Positions 25,812 to 36,184 of a stretch of DNA of 64,000 bases are shown one piece after another. The stretch is taken from NCBI GenBank assembly GCA_942493145.1, contig OW818679.1:4154001-4218000 (forward strand), given 5' to 3'. The notes under the pieces were generated by a model. It worked only from the letters and a program-made list of their open reading frames with translations, searched no databases and was not told the origin of the DNA. The DNA is from ENR-C20 sp942493145 (GTDB lineage Bacteria; Bacillota; Clostridia; Acetivibrionales; DTU013). The translations under genes were made by a program, and so were the position numbers. Positions within the stretch are counted from its first letter, which is position 1; each line of letters begins with the position of its first letter.

Positions 25812-26510
25812 CCCCAGATATGCAACCCTGAGCTTTTCGTCCGACAAAAGCTCTTTTGCAGCACCATCCATAACATTGTGCCCAGTCTCTATGACATAAG
25901 CGCGATCGGCGATTTCCAACGAGTACTGGACGTTTTGCTCGACCAGCAGAATAGTCATTCCCATTTTATTTATTTTCACGATCGTCTCAAAAACCTGTTC
26001 CACAATAACCGGAGCAAGCCCAAGGGACGGCTCGTCGAGCATCAGAAGCTCAGGACACTGCATCAGCGCGCGGGCTATAGCCACCATCTGACGTTCACCG
26101 CCGGAAAGTGATCCTGCCGTCTGCTTGCGGCGCTCGGCCAGCTTGGGAAACATCCCGTAACACATTTCAAGGTTCTCCTGGCGCTTTTCGCGCGCTTTTC
26201 TATAGGTAGACCCGATAAGGAGATTCTCATGCACCGTCATCTCCGGAAAAAGCTTTCTCCCCTCCGGCACCTGCACCAATCCCAACGTTGAAATTTCGTG
26301 CAGCTTATATTTCGATAAATCATCGCCCTTGAAGGTCACTGTGCCTGCGAGCGGTTTAAGCAGCCCCGAGACAGTGTTAATGGTCGTGGTTTTTCCTGCA
26401 CCGTTCGAGCCCAGCAGCGCCACTATTTCGCCCTTGTTTACCTGGAGGGATATCCCATCCAGCGCCTGAAAGCTGCCGTAGTTCACATGAATATTGTCAA
26501 TAATTAGCAT
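25806..26510 (-). CDS. livF: Branched-chain amino acid type ABC ATP-binding protein (LivF type)
   Basis: A 234-residue ATPase with Walker A GSNGAGKTT (about 34-42), signature LSGGERQM, Walker B LLMLDEPSLGLAP and switch VEQNVQ. The LDEPSLGLAP string and length are typical of LivF. The start ATG overlaps the LivG stop (ATGA). It ends the operon and converges on the sensor kinase gene. LivF-type importers also carry urea, amides or aromatic compounds, so the substrate is open. Confidence 0.93.
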   Translation of the reverse strand: MLIIDNIHVNYGSFQALDGISLQVNKGEIVALLGSNGAGKTTTINTVSGLLKPLAGTVTFKGDDLSKYKLHEISTLGLVQVPEGRKLFPEMTVHENLLIGSTYRKAREKRQENLEMCYGMFPKLAERRKQTAGSLSGGERQMVAIARALMQCPELLMLDEPSLGLAPVIVEQVFETIVKINKMGMTILLVEQNVQYSLEIADRAYVIETGHNVMDGAAKELLSDEKLRVAYLGL

Positions 26511-27244
26511 CAGTGCTTCCCTCCTCCCAGATACGACTCAATTACCAGCGGATTGGCGGCGATTTCCGCCGGAAGGCCTTCAGCAATCTTGTTGCCCTGG
26601 TTTATTACTATAATTCGATCGGATAAATTCATTATGGCTCGCATGACATGTTCGATTATGATGATTGACATCCCATCATCCCGGATCTTACGGATCAGAC
26701 CCATTATATTTTCAACCTCTGTCGGGTTAAGTCCTGCTATTACTTCATCCAGGAGAAGTAACTCCGGCTCGGTGGCCAATGCGCGGGCGACCTCCATTCG
26801 TTTGAGCTGCGGCAGTGTAAGGCCCCCTCCTGTGGAGTTTGCCACATTATCCAGCCCTACGCGTTTCAGTATTTCATATGCGGAATTTCTGGCGTCTCTC
26901 GTCTTTGGATGGCGTATATATGCACCTACCATTACGTTCTCCAGTACAGTCAGATTGCTGAAAGGCTGGCAGATCTGATAAGTACGCCCTACACCCATTT
27001 TACACATTTCGTTTGAGTGTGGATGATGGATCAGCTTACCGTTGTAATAGATCTCGCCTTCTGTCATTTCCATGGTACCTGAAAGCATGTTGAACAACGT
27101 GGTCTTGCCGGCGCCATTAGGACCTATAAGGCCTAAAATCTCATTTTTATGTAAATCGATGTCCACGCTGTTTACGGCAACCAGACCTCCAAAACGCTTC
27201 GTTACGCCCTTCCCGGCCAGAATGATTTCAGTCTTTTCAGGCAT
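26510..27244 (-). CDS. livG: Branched-chain amino acid type ABC ATP-binding protein (LivG type)
   Basis: A 244-residue ATPase with Walker A GPNGAGKTT, the signature LPQLKRMEVARAL (replacing the usual LSYGQQRRLEIARAL; the LSGGQ motif is strongly modified to TLPQLKR), Walker B LLLLDEVIAGLNPTE and switch EHVM. LDEV-AGLNP is diagnostic of LivG. ATG 27244 has GGAGGTGC upstream and overlaps the LivM end; the longer frame to 27304 runs into LivM. The degenerate signature is unusual but the gene is otherwise intact. Confidence 0.92.
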   Translation of the reverse strand: MPEKTEIILAGKGVTKRFGGLVAVNSVDIDLHKNEILGLIGPNGAGKTTLFNMLSGTMEMTEGEIYYNGKLIHHPHSNEMCKMGVGRTYQICQPFSNLTVLENVMVGAYIRHPKTRDARNSAYEILKRVGLDNVANSTGGGLTLPQLKRMEVARALATEPELLLLDEVIAGLNPTEVENIMGLIRKIRDDGMSIIIIEHVMRAIMNLSDRIIVINQGNKIAEGLPAEIAANPLVIESYLGGGKH

Positions 27245-28268
27245 CGTAAGCACCTCCATGACCTGATTTCTTTTTAAGTGCCGCCTTTTGCCTCGCAATG
27301 GCACGTTTCTCCTTCATCTCATCCATGAATGGCAGCAAACCACCAGGCAGGAAGAATACACAAACCATCAGAATTACGCCGAACGTCAGGGTCGCAAGGC
27401 CGTTGAGGGAGCTGGGCGCGTACATGGTGACAACGCGGTTGATAGTATAGAGAAGGCCGGCGCCGATGACAGGCCCCCACAGGGTATTGGCACCGCCAAC
27501 CACACACATGATCATGATGTTGATGGACAGATCTACTCCGAACATCTTGCTTGGGTCAACATAATTGATGAACATGCAATAAAATCCACCACCCACGGCG
27601 GAGAAAAAGGCGGATATAAACTGAGCTTGCATCTTCATGGATAGTACGTTGACGCCAAGAGAGGCTGCCGCCGACTCGTTTGCACTTATTGCGCGGAAGT
27701 AGTAGCCACGCCTGGAATGAGAGATATAATAGGATACAAGTATGACAATGACCAGGAGAGCCAGAATTATGTAGTAATACGGCAGCTTACTGGAGAACTG
27801 CATGTTAATGGGGTCGTTCGCGGCTGCGAACTTGAAGCCATCCGACCCGCCGGTTTCAACTCCAAGTATCGTCTTAAAGCTCATGAATATTATTTTCATG
27901 ACAAGGAGGAGGGCAAAGGTTGCAAGTGTATAGAATATGCTTTGCAGCCGGAAGGTGGGATAGCCGATTATCAGTGAAAAAACTCCGGTCAGAAGTCCAG
28001 CGATAATAACACCTATAAAGGGTGAAATTCCTGCATAGATATATAGAGCGCCGGTCATATATGCACCGACACCGATGAAAATACCGTTACCAAGGGAAAA
28101 CAGTCCGGTATAGCCTCCCATGATGTTCCATGAGCTAGCCCAGTACATGTAGAGCAGCACCGATATCAGGATGGACATTCTGGAAAGTCCAAGATCGAAT
28201 ACAAGCGGTGCAAGGATCATTACAAGGAGCATAGCTGTGATTATGATGATGTTTTTTCTTTTACTCAT
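27237..28268 (-). CDS. livM: Branched-chain amino acid type ABC permease (LivM type)
   Basis: A 343-residue permease with eight or more hydrophobic segments. YWASSWNIMGGYTGLFSLGNGIFIGVGAYM (split: YWASSWNIMGGYTGLFS, then LGNGIFIGVGAYM) is the LivM hallmark, and RAISANESAAASLGVNVLSMK is the ATPase contact loop. A basic C-terminal tail follows. ATG 28268 is preceded by GCGAGGTGAG. It pairs with LivH just upstream. Confidence 0.93.
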   Translation of the reverse strand: MSKRKNIIIITAMLLVMILAPLVFDLGLSRMSILISVLLYMYWASSWNIMGGYTGLFSLGNGIFIGVGAYMTGALYIYAGISPFIGVIIAGLLTGVFSLIIGYPTFRLQSIFYTLATFALLLVMKIIFMSFKTILGVETGGSDGFKFAAANDPINMQFSSKLPYYYIILALLVIVILVSYYISHSRRGYYFRAISANESAAASLGVNVLSMKMQAQFISAFFSAVGGGFYCMFINYVDPSKMFGVDLSINIMIMCVVGGANTLWGPVIGAGLLYTINRVVTMYAPSSLNGLATLTFGVILMVCVFFLPGGLLPFMDEMKEKRAIARQKAALKKKSGHGGAYDA

Positions 28269-28273
28269 GTTTC

Positions 28274-29155
28274 TCACCTCGCAGTCCTTTTCGATAATAA
28301 TCCCTCGGGCTTGACCAGGAGGATGACTATGAAGAGAATGAATATGAATATTTGTGCAAAATTATCCGAGACGAAAGCACCACCGATTTTCTCGAGGATA
28401 CCTATGACCACTCCGGCCAACAACGCTCCGGCTATATTACCCTTCCCTCCAAGTGCGACGATGATGAATGCCTTGAAACAGAAGGCGGCACCCACATAAG
28501 GACTGACAGAATAGAAGGGAGTAAGCAGGGCACCTGACAAACCAACTAAAGCCACGCTTATGCCAAAGGCGACACAATAGACCAGATTTGCGTTGATGCT
28601 CATGAGCTGTGCAGTCAAGCGGTCTTGAGATGTCGCACGCAGTGCGCGTCCCATTTCAGAGCGCTGGATGAATATGTAGAGTCCGATACAACAAATTGCA
28701 GCCAAAATGAAAGAGATAAGCTTTGGACGGGAGATAAGCATTTCACCGATATGCAGCATCCCGCTGTATTTTGTTGTAACAGATTTGACTTCGGCGCCAA
28801 ATATCATGTTGAACAATGCCTGCAGAGCCAGGCTCATGCCTGAGGTGAACAGCAGTATATCACGCCAGGCCGCTTTGCCCCGGTTAATAAGCTTGTTGAA
28901 AATATACTTTTGCAGGAGAAACCCCATCAAGCCCAATACTATGATGTTGACCAGGGCTGTCAGATAAGGGTCGAATCCGGCATACTTGGTTAAATATAAC
29001 GATATGAACATTGAGACCATAAGCACTTCGCCATGGGCCCAATTGACCACACCCATGACGCCGTACGCAAGACTGAGGCCGACCCCTATTGCAGCATAAA
29101 CGCCACCGATCAGCAATCCGTCTATCAGCGTCTGAATGATGATAGATACTGTCAT
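28274..29155 (-). CDS. livH: Branched-chain amino acid type ABC permease (LivH type)
   Basis: A 293-residue permease. The N-terminus TLIDGLLIGGVYAAIGVGLSLAYGVMGVVNWAHGE (split: TLIDGLLIGGVYAAIGVGL, then SLAYGVMGVVNWAHGE) is the LivH signature, and RATSQDRLTAQLMSINANL is the ATPase contact loop. GGGGAGGAATAACTC precedes the ATG. A strong hairpin separates it from the binding-protein gene. Confidence 0.93.
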   Translation of the reverse strand: MTVSIIIQTLIDGLLIGGVYAAIGVGLSLAYGVMGVVNWAHGEVLMVSMFISLYLTKYAGFDPYLTALVNIIVLGLMGFLLQKYIFNKLINRGKAAWRDILLFTSGMSLALQALFNMIFGAEVKSVTTKYSGMLHIGEMLISRPKLISFILAAICCIGLYIFIQRSEMGRALRATSQDRLTAQLMSINANLVYCVAFGISVALVGLSGALLTPFYSVSPYVGAAFCFKAFIIVALGGKGNIAGALLAGVVIGILEKIGGAFVSDNFAQIFIFILFIVILLVKPEGLLSKRTAR

Positions 29156-29190
29156 GAGTTATTCCTCCCCGGAAGATTCGGTAAAATGTG

Positions 29191-29243
29191 GCGGATAACT
29201 TTATCCCAACATAACTGTCGTTGTGTGGGACAAAGTTATCCGC
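29191..29243 (-). terminator. Attenuator-like hairpin between LivJ-type and LivH genes
   Basis: Arms GCGGATAACTTTATCCCAAC (29191-29210) and GTGGGACAAAGTTATCCGC (29225-29243) are almost fully complementary. No T tract follows on the reverse strand, so it is better read as an mRNA-stabilising or partial-termination hairpin after the binding-protein gene. Confidence 0.65.
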
Positions 29244-29256
29244 CTGTTGGTTAAGC

Positions 29257-30630
29257 CTAATATTTTATTATGTTCTTGTTGTCGGTATAAGACATAGGGT
29301 ATACGATAGTCCATTTACCGTCCTGAACCTGGACAAGAACCATTCCGTCAGTTTCACCAAGCTTTAAATTATTATTGTAGCGGGTGCCTCCTGCGAATCT
29401 TTCATCCTGTTTGCCGGCGGTATCAAACTTGACACCCTCATAGCCGGAAAACCATAGCGACCAGTCGGTGTTGTCAACATCAGCAGAATACAAGGCATCA
29501 GCAACAGCCTCTCTGTCAGCAGATGCACCCTTCTCAAGCGCATTTATAATTGTCGCCATGCCGAGCCATCCCCAGCAAGGCTCCATTGTCATGTTATAGT
29601 CATATGTTTTTGTGAACTGGTCTGCAAGGGTTTGTGCCTCAGGAACGGCTCCTCCGTACGATGGAACCCAGGGCGCACTGTAAAGGGCACCGTTTGCAGC
29701 TTCTCCGCAATTTTCTATGAACTCGGTATCACCTATGCCGCCGCCAAGGCCTGCAACCTTTGCAGTACACTCATAGTCGGACATCTGTTTGACGAGCAGG
29801 TTGGTTGCAGCTGAAAACGCAGCAACGATAACCAGATCGGTTTCAGCGGCTTTGATTTTGTTTACAAGTGTAGAAAGGTCGGTTGAAGATTCGGAAACTG
29901 CTTCGTCAACTACAACCTCATAGCCCATCTTTTCGGCATTGGATCTCCAGGTTTTAACTGCGGCTGTTCCCCAATCGCCGGAGTCATAAACAATTGCAAC
30001 CTTATCGGTAGGATTATCTGTGCGTACGCTGTTCAAATACTCAATAACCATGCTCCACATCGCATCTCCGTCAGTGGAACCGGTGTTTGTTCTGTAAACA
30101 TATTTGTTGGCAGTACCCATGAAATTCTCTGCAGTCGCGTTTACAACAACATAGGGTACCTTGTACTGAATTGCAAGTGGAGCGGTAGCAGCTGCAACAG
30201 TTGAGTTGTAAGGTCCTACAACTGCCGAGACTCCCTCTTCGACAAGCTTCTCAAATGCCGAGACACCTGTTTCGGGATCGCTTGCGGAGTCTTGCACTAC
30301 CAATTCGATTTGTGCTCCGTTCAAAGCCTTTATGCCACCGTTTTTATTTACATAGTCAACGCAGAACTCTATACCATCCAGCTGTACGCCACCAAAATAG
30401 GCAGTTGGGCCGGATAACGGAAGAAGAACGCCGAGTTTTACGGTGTCTGTAGAAGTGGGTGCGCCTGCAGTACTTGCGGTTTCGGTTCCTGCAGCTGCGG
30501 TTGCAGCGGTTGCAGTTCCGGTAGTTTCGGTTCCGGCGCCTTCAGTTGTTCCGGTACTTCCACAAGCGGTTAAAAAGGTGAATAGCATTACTGATACAAG
30601 CAAAATACTTAACAATTTCTTTACTTTCAT
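29257..30630 (-). CDS. Liv-type ABC transporter substrate-binding lipoprotein
   Basis: A 457-residue binding protein of the LivJ/LivK fold. A lipoprotein signal peptide ends in LTAC, followed by a Thr/Ala/Gly-rich linker of about 40 residues. The mature protein begins VKLGVLLPLSGPTAYFGGVQLDGIE, the standard start of the family, and has AVVGPYNSTVAAATAPLAI and KVAIVYDSGDWGTAAVKTWRS. ATG 30630 follows AAAAAGGAGTGG. It is the first gene of the operon behind a sigma-54 promoter. Ligand could be an amino acid, amide, urea or aromatic compound. Confidence 0.9.
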   Translation of the reverse strand: MKVKKLLSILLVSVMLFTFLTACGSTGTTEGAGTETTGTATAATAAAGTETASTAGAPTSTDTVKLGVLLPLSGPTAYFGGVQLDGIEFCVDYVNKNGGIKALNGAQIELVVQDSASDPETGVSAFEKLVEEGVSAVVGPYNSTVAAATAPLAIQYKVPYVVVNATAENFMGTANKYVYRTNTGSTDGDAMWSMVIEYLNSVRTDNPTDKVAIVYDSGDWGTAAVKTWRSNAEKMGYEVVVDEAVSESSTDLSTLVNKIKAAETDLVIVAAFSAATNLLVKQMSDYECTAKVAGLGGGIGDTEFIENCGEAANGALYSAPWVPSYGGAVPEAQTLADQFTKTYDYNMTMEPCWGWLGMATIINALEKGASADREAVADALYSADVDNTDWSLWFSGYEGVKFDTAGKQDERFAGGTRYNNNLKLGETDGMVLVQVQDGKWTIVYPMSYTDNKNIIKY

Positions 30631-30725
30631 TTTTTCCACTCCTTTTTATTTTTTCAGGTGGCAATGATTCTCCCGACCTGATATCCTTATCCCCTTCAGG
30701 TGTTTTGGATACATAAGTATTTATA

Positions 30726-30742
30726 TGCAAATGTTGTGCCAA
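30726..30742 (-). promoter_or_regulatory. Sigma-54 (-24/-12) promoter of the Liv-type operon
   Basis: The reverse strand reads TTGGCACAACATTTGCA, which fits the sigma-54 consensus TTGGCAC-N4-TTGCA with GG and GC ten bases apart. It lies about 100 bases before the binding-protein start. A sigma-54 activator gene lies directly upstream. Confidence 0.85.
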
Positions 30743-30890
30743 TTTTAATACCCTTGACTGAATAACGCCCGGAAATTCTGCAATCTGTGACATGCAGCTC
30801 TCGAAAGCTTTGATTATATGGTGCTTAGGAAAATTTGCATACAAAGAAGGAGAGTATCAAAAAGTATGATGCCAGGCAATCTGAAATTCA

Positions 30891-30903
30891 ATTTGAGTCA
30901 AAT
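30891..30903. promoter_or_regulatory. Palindrome ATTTGAGTCAAAT, candidate activator site
   Basis: A perfect 13-base palindrome lies about 150 bases upstream of the -24 element, the normal distance of an upstream activator sequence for sigma-54 activators. The 400-base gap 30631-31036 holds no gene; this palindrome and the sigma-54 promoter are its only clear signals. Confidence 0.5.
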
Positions 30904-31036
30904 ATGGTTCATAATATTGTATGCTTTCTTCAGAATTAAGACTTGACACATAGATCATAGGGCTTTGCAGATTTTCCCCGAAAACAGAAATTAAGTCTAA
31001 TATGAATCGTTTAAGTCCAATACAACTCATCGTGAA

Positions 31037-32464
<1,428 letters not shown>

Positions 32465-32720
32465 TTCGGTCACTCCTTTTTTCGTGCTGGGAAAGAGCAG
32501 GCTTTTTTCACATTTTATCAGAAAATCAAGCTGGATAACCAGATGTTTAAATATATATTCACCAGATACAGCTGCTACTAGTACACTGTCAACTCTGAAC
32601 TTTGTATTACTAGGACCAAAGACCTGCATTATTAGGCTTCTTAATCTATTTATATGGAGACAGCTCACATGGTAAAATATAAATAGACCATCTATTGCCT
32701 ACGACGTGATTTGAGGTTAA

Positions 32721-33278
32721 ATGATGCAAAATAAGTATATTATCGGCGATGAGATAATAAAAGATAAAAAAGCGATCAGACCACCTTTATATGAGGCCGA
32801 CAAACCTCAAATAACAGCAACAGGTACTGAGCTGAATACGGTGCCGATATCGGTTGATGAAAATGTTTGGGGTAATGACAATACTATTTTAAATAAACTT
32901 GACGAGAACCAACTGGCTGACAGAAGGCTTTTTGTAAGAGTCAGGCATATGCGCAGGGTTGAGTGCAGCAAGGTATATGATAATATTATGGTAGAACCTG
33001 TCATGCTAACCCATCCAATCATATTTACCATTAGCGATTTATCAATGGGCGGTATTGATATAATATCCGAATATGAAATAAGTATAGGTAAAATTCTTGC
33101 TCTTCAAATAATACTTGATAATATGCCTTATGAAATTAAAGGTGAGGTCATATACTGTCTTCAAAGTGATCAAATATTCAGGGCTGGTCTAAAGATTGTA
33201 CAAAGAGATAAATTATTCATCAGACATTTAAAAATCTTTATTGCGAGAATATCATTAAACAGCATGTACGGGAAATAG
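32721..33278 (+). CDS. PilZ domain protein (c-di-GMP effector candidate)
   Basis: A 185-residue protein with an unstructured N-terminal third and a PilZ domain from about residue 70. The c-di-GMP motifs are visible as RVRHMRR and DLSMGG (about 108-113), followed by beta strands including PYEIKGEVIYC. No second domain is present, so it acts through a partner. It is divergent from the sigma-54 activator, with AT-rich codons (many ATA, AAT) compared with its neighbours. GAGGTTAA precedes the ATG. Whether it is linked to transport or to the cell surface is unknown. Confidence 0.78.
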   Translation: MMQNKYIIGDEIIKDKKAIRPPLYEADKPQITATGTELNTVPISVDENVWGNDNTILNKLDENQLADRRLFVRVRHMRRVECSKVYDNIMVEPVMLTHPIIFTISDLSMGGIDIISEYEISIGKILALQIILDNMPYEIKGEVIYCLQSDQIFRAGLKIVQRDKLFIRHLKIFIARISLNSMYGK

Positions 33279-33354
33279 GATATGCGGGGATTCCCATTGT
33301 TGCTGCTGTGTCCGGTAAATATTTTTCAAACCCGGAATAATGCAAATTAAGATT

Positions 33355-33406
33355 GAGAGGGTGGTCGGTAAATTAATTACCTTCCGACCTCTCAACCCAT
33401 TTTTTG
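33355..33406. terminator. Bidirectional terminator between PilZ and amidohydrolase genes
   Basis: GAGAGGGTGGTCGGTAA (33355-33371) pairs with TTACCTTCCGACCTCTC (33377-33393); a run of six T (33400 on) follows on the plus strand, for the PilZ gene. The stem also fits the end of the convergent amidohydrolase. Confidence 0.75.
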
Positions 33407-33412
33407 CCTTAT

Positions 33413-34396
33413 TTATAATTTGAAAATCCGTTCGGCGTTTAAATGGAATATTTTCTCTTTTTCTTCATTCGTAAGCCCGGCATCTTCTACTAATGAAACC
33501 CCGATATCCATTCCTGACAAAGGATAATCACATCCAAAGAGTATGTGATCTATGCTCATCGCTGAAATGGCACAACGTATGGTCTCCGGGTTGTACTCAC
33601 CACTTGTTGCTACATAAATATTTCTCTTGATATAGAAGGAGGGCTCATGTGTAATACGCCCGCGGCTGAAAGCATCAGTCTTATCTGCACCTTCGTCTAT
33701 ACGGCGTAGCAGGTATGGCAATGTTTCGCCCAGATGTCCCAGTATGAGCTTTGCCTTTGGGTGGCGCTCAAACACTCCTCCAAACACCATTCTCAGGACA
33801 TGTGTCGTTCCCTCGGCAGCCCAGTTCCACGTTGGTCCCAGCATTTCGGTGTATTCACCGTATGCAGCAATCTGATCAGCAGCCGGATGGCCGACATGAA
33901 GATATAGTGGTTGATCCAGTTCCTCTAATTTAGACCATATAATATCAAATTTCGGGTTATCAAGATACTCATAGTTGGAGTGTCCCTGAACCATTACTCC
34001 CACAAAACCCAATTCCTTTGCACAACGCTCCAGTTCCACGACAGCAAAGGCAGGATCTTGAAACGGTAAAGCAGCGAAAGCCTTAAAACGCGTCGGATGT
34101 GCTGCAACCAAGACGGCTGCGGCATTGTTGTACTCTATGGCTGCTTCGACTGCAGTTTCGGGGTCGGTGTACCCTTGGGCTGCAGGCCACATGGCTGATA
34201 TTATCTGCATATCTATACCATTAATGTCCATGTTTGGTAACCGGTGTTCTTCAAAGGGCATATCCGCCAGGTTTAATTTTGAACCAACGAATTTTTTGCC
34301 CATGATATCAGGGAATTCAATGTGCTTTTCCCATGCTTTCATATCTTTAAGCATCCTTGCTGTTGCAAAATGCTCTTCAATTGCAATTTTTTTCAT
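33413..34396 (-). CDS. Amidohydrolase 2 family protein (ACMSD/gamma-resorcylate decarboxylase-like)
   Basis: A 327-residue TIM-barrel metal enzyme. The N-terminal MKKIAIEEHFAT holds the E-x-H metal site typical of the decarboxylase branch of amidohydrolase family 2. Later ligands are in YLHVGHP (about 165-171), LILGHLGE (about 216-223) and LFGCDYPLSG (about 285-294). Members decarboxylate or hydrolyse aromatic and ring-derived acids using Zn or Mn. It is the last gene of an operon with a ribose-type ABC importer and a second amidohydrolase. AAGGAG lies 11 bases before the ATG. Reaction not determined. Confidence 0.87.
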   Translation of the reverse strand: MKKIAIEEHFATARMLKDMKAWEKHIEFPDIMGKKFVGSKLNLADMPFEEHRLPNMDINGIDMQIISAMWPAAQGYTDPETAVEAAIEYNNAAAVLVAAHPTRFKAFAALPFQDPAFAVVELERCAKELGFVGVMVQGHSNYEYLDNPKFDIIWSKLEELDQPLYLHVGHPAADQIAAYGEYTEMLGPTWNWAAEGTTHVLRMVFGGVFERHPKAKLILGHLGETLPYLLRRIDEGADKTDAFSRGRITHEPSFYIKRNIYVATSGEYNPETIRCAISAMSIDHILFGCDYPLSGMDIGVSLVEDAGLTNEEKEKIFHLNAERIFKL

Positions 34397-34427
34397 AGTC
34401 TGATATTCTCCTTTATTTATTAGCTAT

Positions 34428-34461
34428 ATAAGTTGAATTAAGTCTTCTTAATTCAACTTAT
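34428..34461. repeat. Perfect hairpin element B, related to elements A and C
   Basis: Perfect 15-base arms (ATAAGTTGAATTAAG, 34428-34442, and its complement 34447-34461) surround a four-base loop. The arm matches the outer arm of element A at 18717. It lies 12 bases from element C. Confidence 0.75.
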
Positions 34462-34473
34462 TTTCCTTGATTC

Positions 34474-34558
34474 ATAAGATGAACTAATTTCACTGGCTTC
34501 AGGGCAAAATCAGGCTTTTGTGATTTTGCATTTAAATGGATAATTTAGTTCATCTTAT
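34474..34558. repeat. Nested palindromic element C (85 bp)
   Basis: Outer arms ATAAGATGAACTAATTT (34474-34490) and AATTTAGTTCATCTTAT (34542-34558) pair at 15 of 17 positions. Inside is a 9-base stem GCAAAATCA (34504-34512) / TGATTTTGC (34521-34529) with loop GGCTTTTG. Architecture and loop start (GGC then T) match element A. The right arm overlaps the last codons and stop of the gene ending at 34545. Confidence 0.75.
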
Positions 34559-35138
34559 ATAAACGTTTTTTAATTTCTGTCAACAACATCTTCTGGCTGG
34601 GTAGCGGTCTGGATTTGCCCAATGCTCGTTTATAGTACTCATAAAGCACTTCAATCCTGTTATCGGTTACAAATTCTATCAACGGCAATGCCAACTGTTC
34701 AGCAGCAACCTTCATCCAATAGGATCCCTGTTGAAATTTGGATTCATTTTTTGTAAGCAGCAGTAGTACAGCACTATATGCTATATCAGAGCAAAGCTCC
34801 AAATCCGCTCCCTGGGCGGTTATACTTGTAAGAGCACATTTAAGAGAATGTGACCTGGCCATCAGCTCATTGTAATAGGTTGAGTGGATGGGGCTGCATT
34901 TGTATTCCTGCCCTCCTGTAAGCATGGACATCAATCTTTGAGAAACGCCTTCGCTCCGACATATGAGTTCTGCAGCAAGCTGCTCATATTTTTCAGTGCA
35001 GCAATGCATCCCTCCAAGCTCGCCCAATGCTTGAGGCAATCCATCAACATCCGCCATGCTCTCCCACATCCGGTAGAGTTCATGATAATTCTGTTCGCGA
35101 AAAAGCGACAGCATACTTTCGATTTCCCGTGTAATCAT
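34545..35138 (-). CDS. Hypothetical alpha-helical protein in amidohydrolase operon
   Basis: A 197-residue predominantly helical soluble protein without signal peptide or membrane segment. Visible features are EQNYHELYRMWESMADVDGLPQAL, a CC pair (MHCCTEKYEQLAAELICR) and a basic C-terminus (LLTEIKKRLYKMN). Its start overlaps the permease stop by four bases, so it is translationally coupled to the ABC operon. The last six codons and the stop lie inside element C, so insertion of that element may have replaced the original C-terminus. I recognise no family; a role specific to the operon's substrate is likely. Confidence 0.68.
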   Translation of the reverse strand: MITREIESMLSLFREQNYHELYRMWESMADVDGLPQALGELGGMHCCTEKYEQLAAELICRSEGVSQRLMSMLTGGQEYKCSPIHSTYYNELMARSHSLKCALTSITAQGADLELCSDIAYSAVLLLLTKNESKFQQGSYWMKVAAEQLALPLIEFVTDNRIEVLYEYYKRALGKSRPLPSQKMLLTEIKKRLYKMN

Positions 35139-36184
35139 GATTTGACTGGCTGTCCTTCCACGTTTCCGCTGCCTGAAGGAGGATCTCCCTTAACCTGCTT
35201 GGCCTGGCGGATAATCTTCATGCTTTGGTATGAATCCAATCCTATAGCTATTGTCAGTACGATTCCCTTAACCACATACTGTGGATAGACATCCATCTGC
35301 ATCATCTGCATTCCGTTCTGAATGATGGTAAGTATGAGAACGCCCACGACTATACTGGAGATTTTTCCGCCGCCTCCACCCATACGTATTCCGCCGAGCA
35401 TTGCACCGGCAATCAGTGTAAACTCAGTACCTGGCCCCATGGTTGAGGCAGAAGATCCAGAGCGGGCAATAAGTACTATTGTCCCTAATGCAGTGAACAA
35501 TCCGGCAATTCCATAAATGATCATTCGCGTCTTGCTGACATTTACACCCGAGAGAGAAACTGCTTCGGGGTTGGAGCCCAAGCCGTAGATATACCGTCCA
35601 AAATAGCTCTTATTAAGAACAAAAGATCCAAAGGCGACAACCAATGCCATTAAAATGATTGCTACCGGAATTGGTCCCAGAAAGCCTTGCCCAAGAAAGC
35701 GGAAGCTTGTCGGGAAGTTGATATATGTTTGCGACGACGATACCATGAAAGATAATCCCATGAAAACATATTGAGTAGCCAAGGTTATGATAAAAGGGAA
35801 AACCTTCAATTTAACGAACAGTATTCCATTAATCAGGGACATTGCACAGCCCATGGCCAGCCCAAGTAGAATTATCAGTAGTATGGGAGTGTCAGTCTCG
35901 TACATGAGCTTGCCCATGACTACCCCGATCAGGGACATCTGATAACCTACAGACAGGTCGATACCTCCGGATAACATGACGAGCGCAATGCCGACGCCAA
36001 CAATAATAAGGTATGAGGATTGGTTCAATATATTACGCATATTGGATAAGGATAAGAAACGATCTGACATATTGGTGAAGAAAATCACCAGTACTATTAG
36101 AACAATGTACATCATGTGTTCTTTCCCGTAGTCCGCTGCCTTTTTAAGAAATCCACCACCTGTGGGAACTGAAATTTGTTTCAT
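35135..36184 (-). CDS. Ribose-type ABC transporter permease (RbsC family)
   Basis: A 349-residue permease with eight to ten hydrophobic segments. NILNQSSYLIIVGVGIALVMLSGGIDLSVG (split: NILNQSSYLIIVGVGIALVM, then LSGGIDLSVG) and LGSNPEAVSLSGVNV are signatures of the RbsC/MglC branch. The start at 36184 overlaps the ATPase stop (ATGA) and has GGGAGGAGAATCATC upstream; the frame is open to 36226. It is codirectional with the ATPase, the binding protein and two amidohydrolases, so the transported compound is probably not a simple sugar. Confidence 0.92.
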   Translation of the reverse strand: MKQISVPTGGGFLKKAADYGKEHMMYIVLIVLVIFFTNMSDRFLSLSNMRNILNQSSYLIIVGVGIALVMLSGGIDLSVGYQMSLIGVVMGKLMYETDTPILLIILLGLAMGCAMSLINGILFVKLKVFPFIITLATQYVFMGLSFMVSSSQTYINFPTSFRFLGQGFLGPIPVAIILMALVVAFGSFVLNKSYFGRYIYGLGSNPEAVSLSGVNVSKTRMIIYGIAGLFTALGTIVLIARSGSSASTMGPGTEFTLIAGAMLGGIRMGGGGGKISSIVVGVLILTIIQNGMQMMQMDVYPQYVVKGIVLTIAIGLDSYQSMKIIRQAKQVKGDPPSGSGNVEGQPVKS

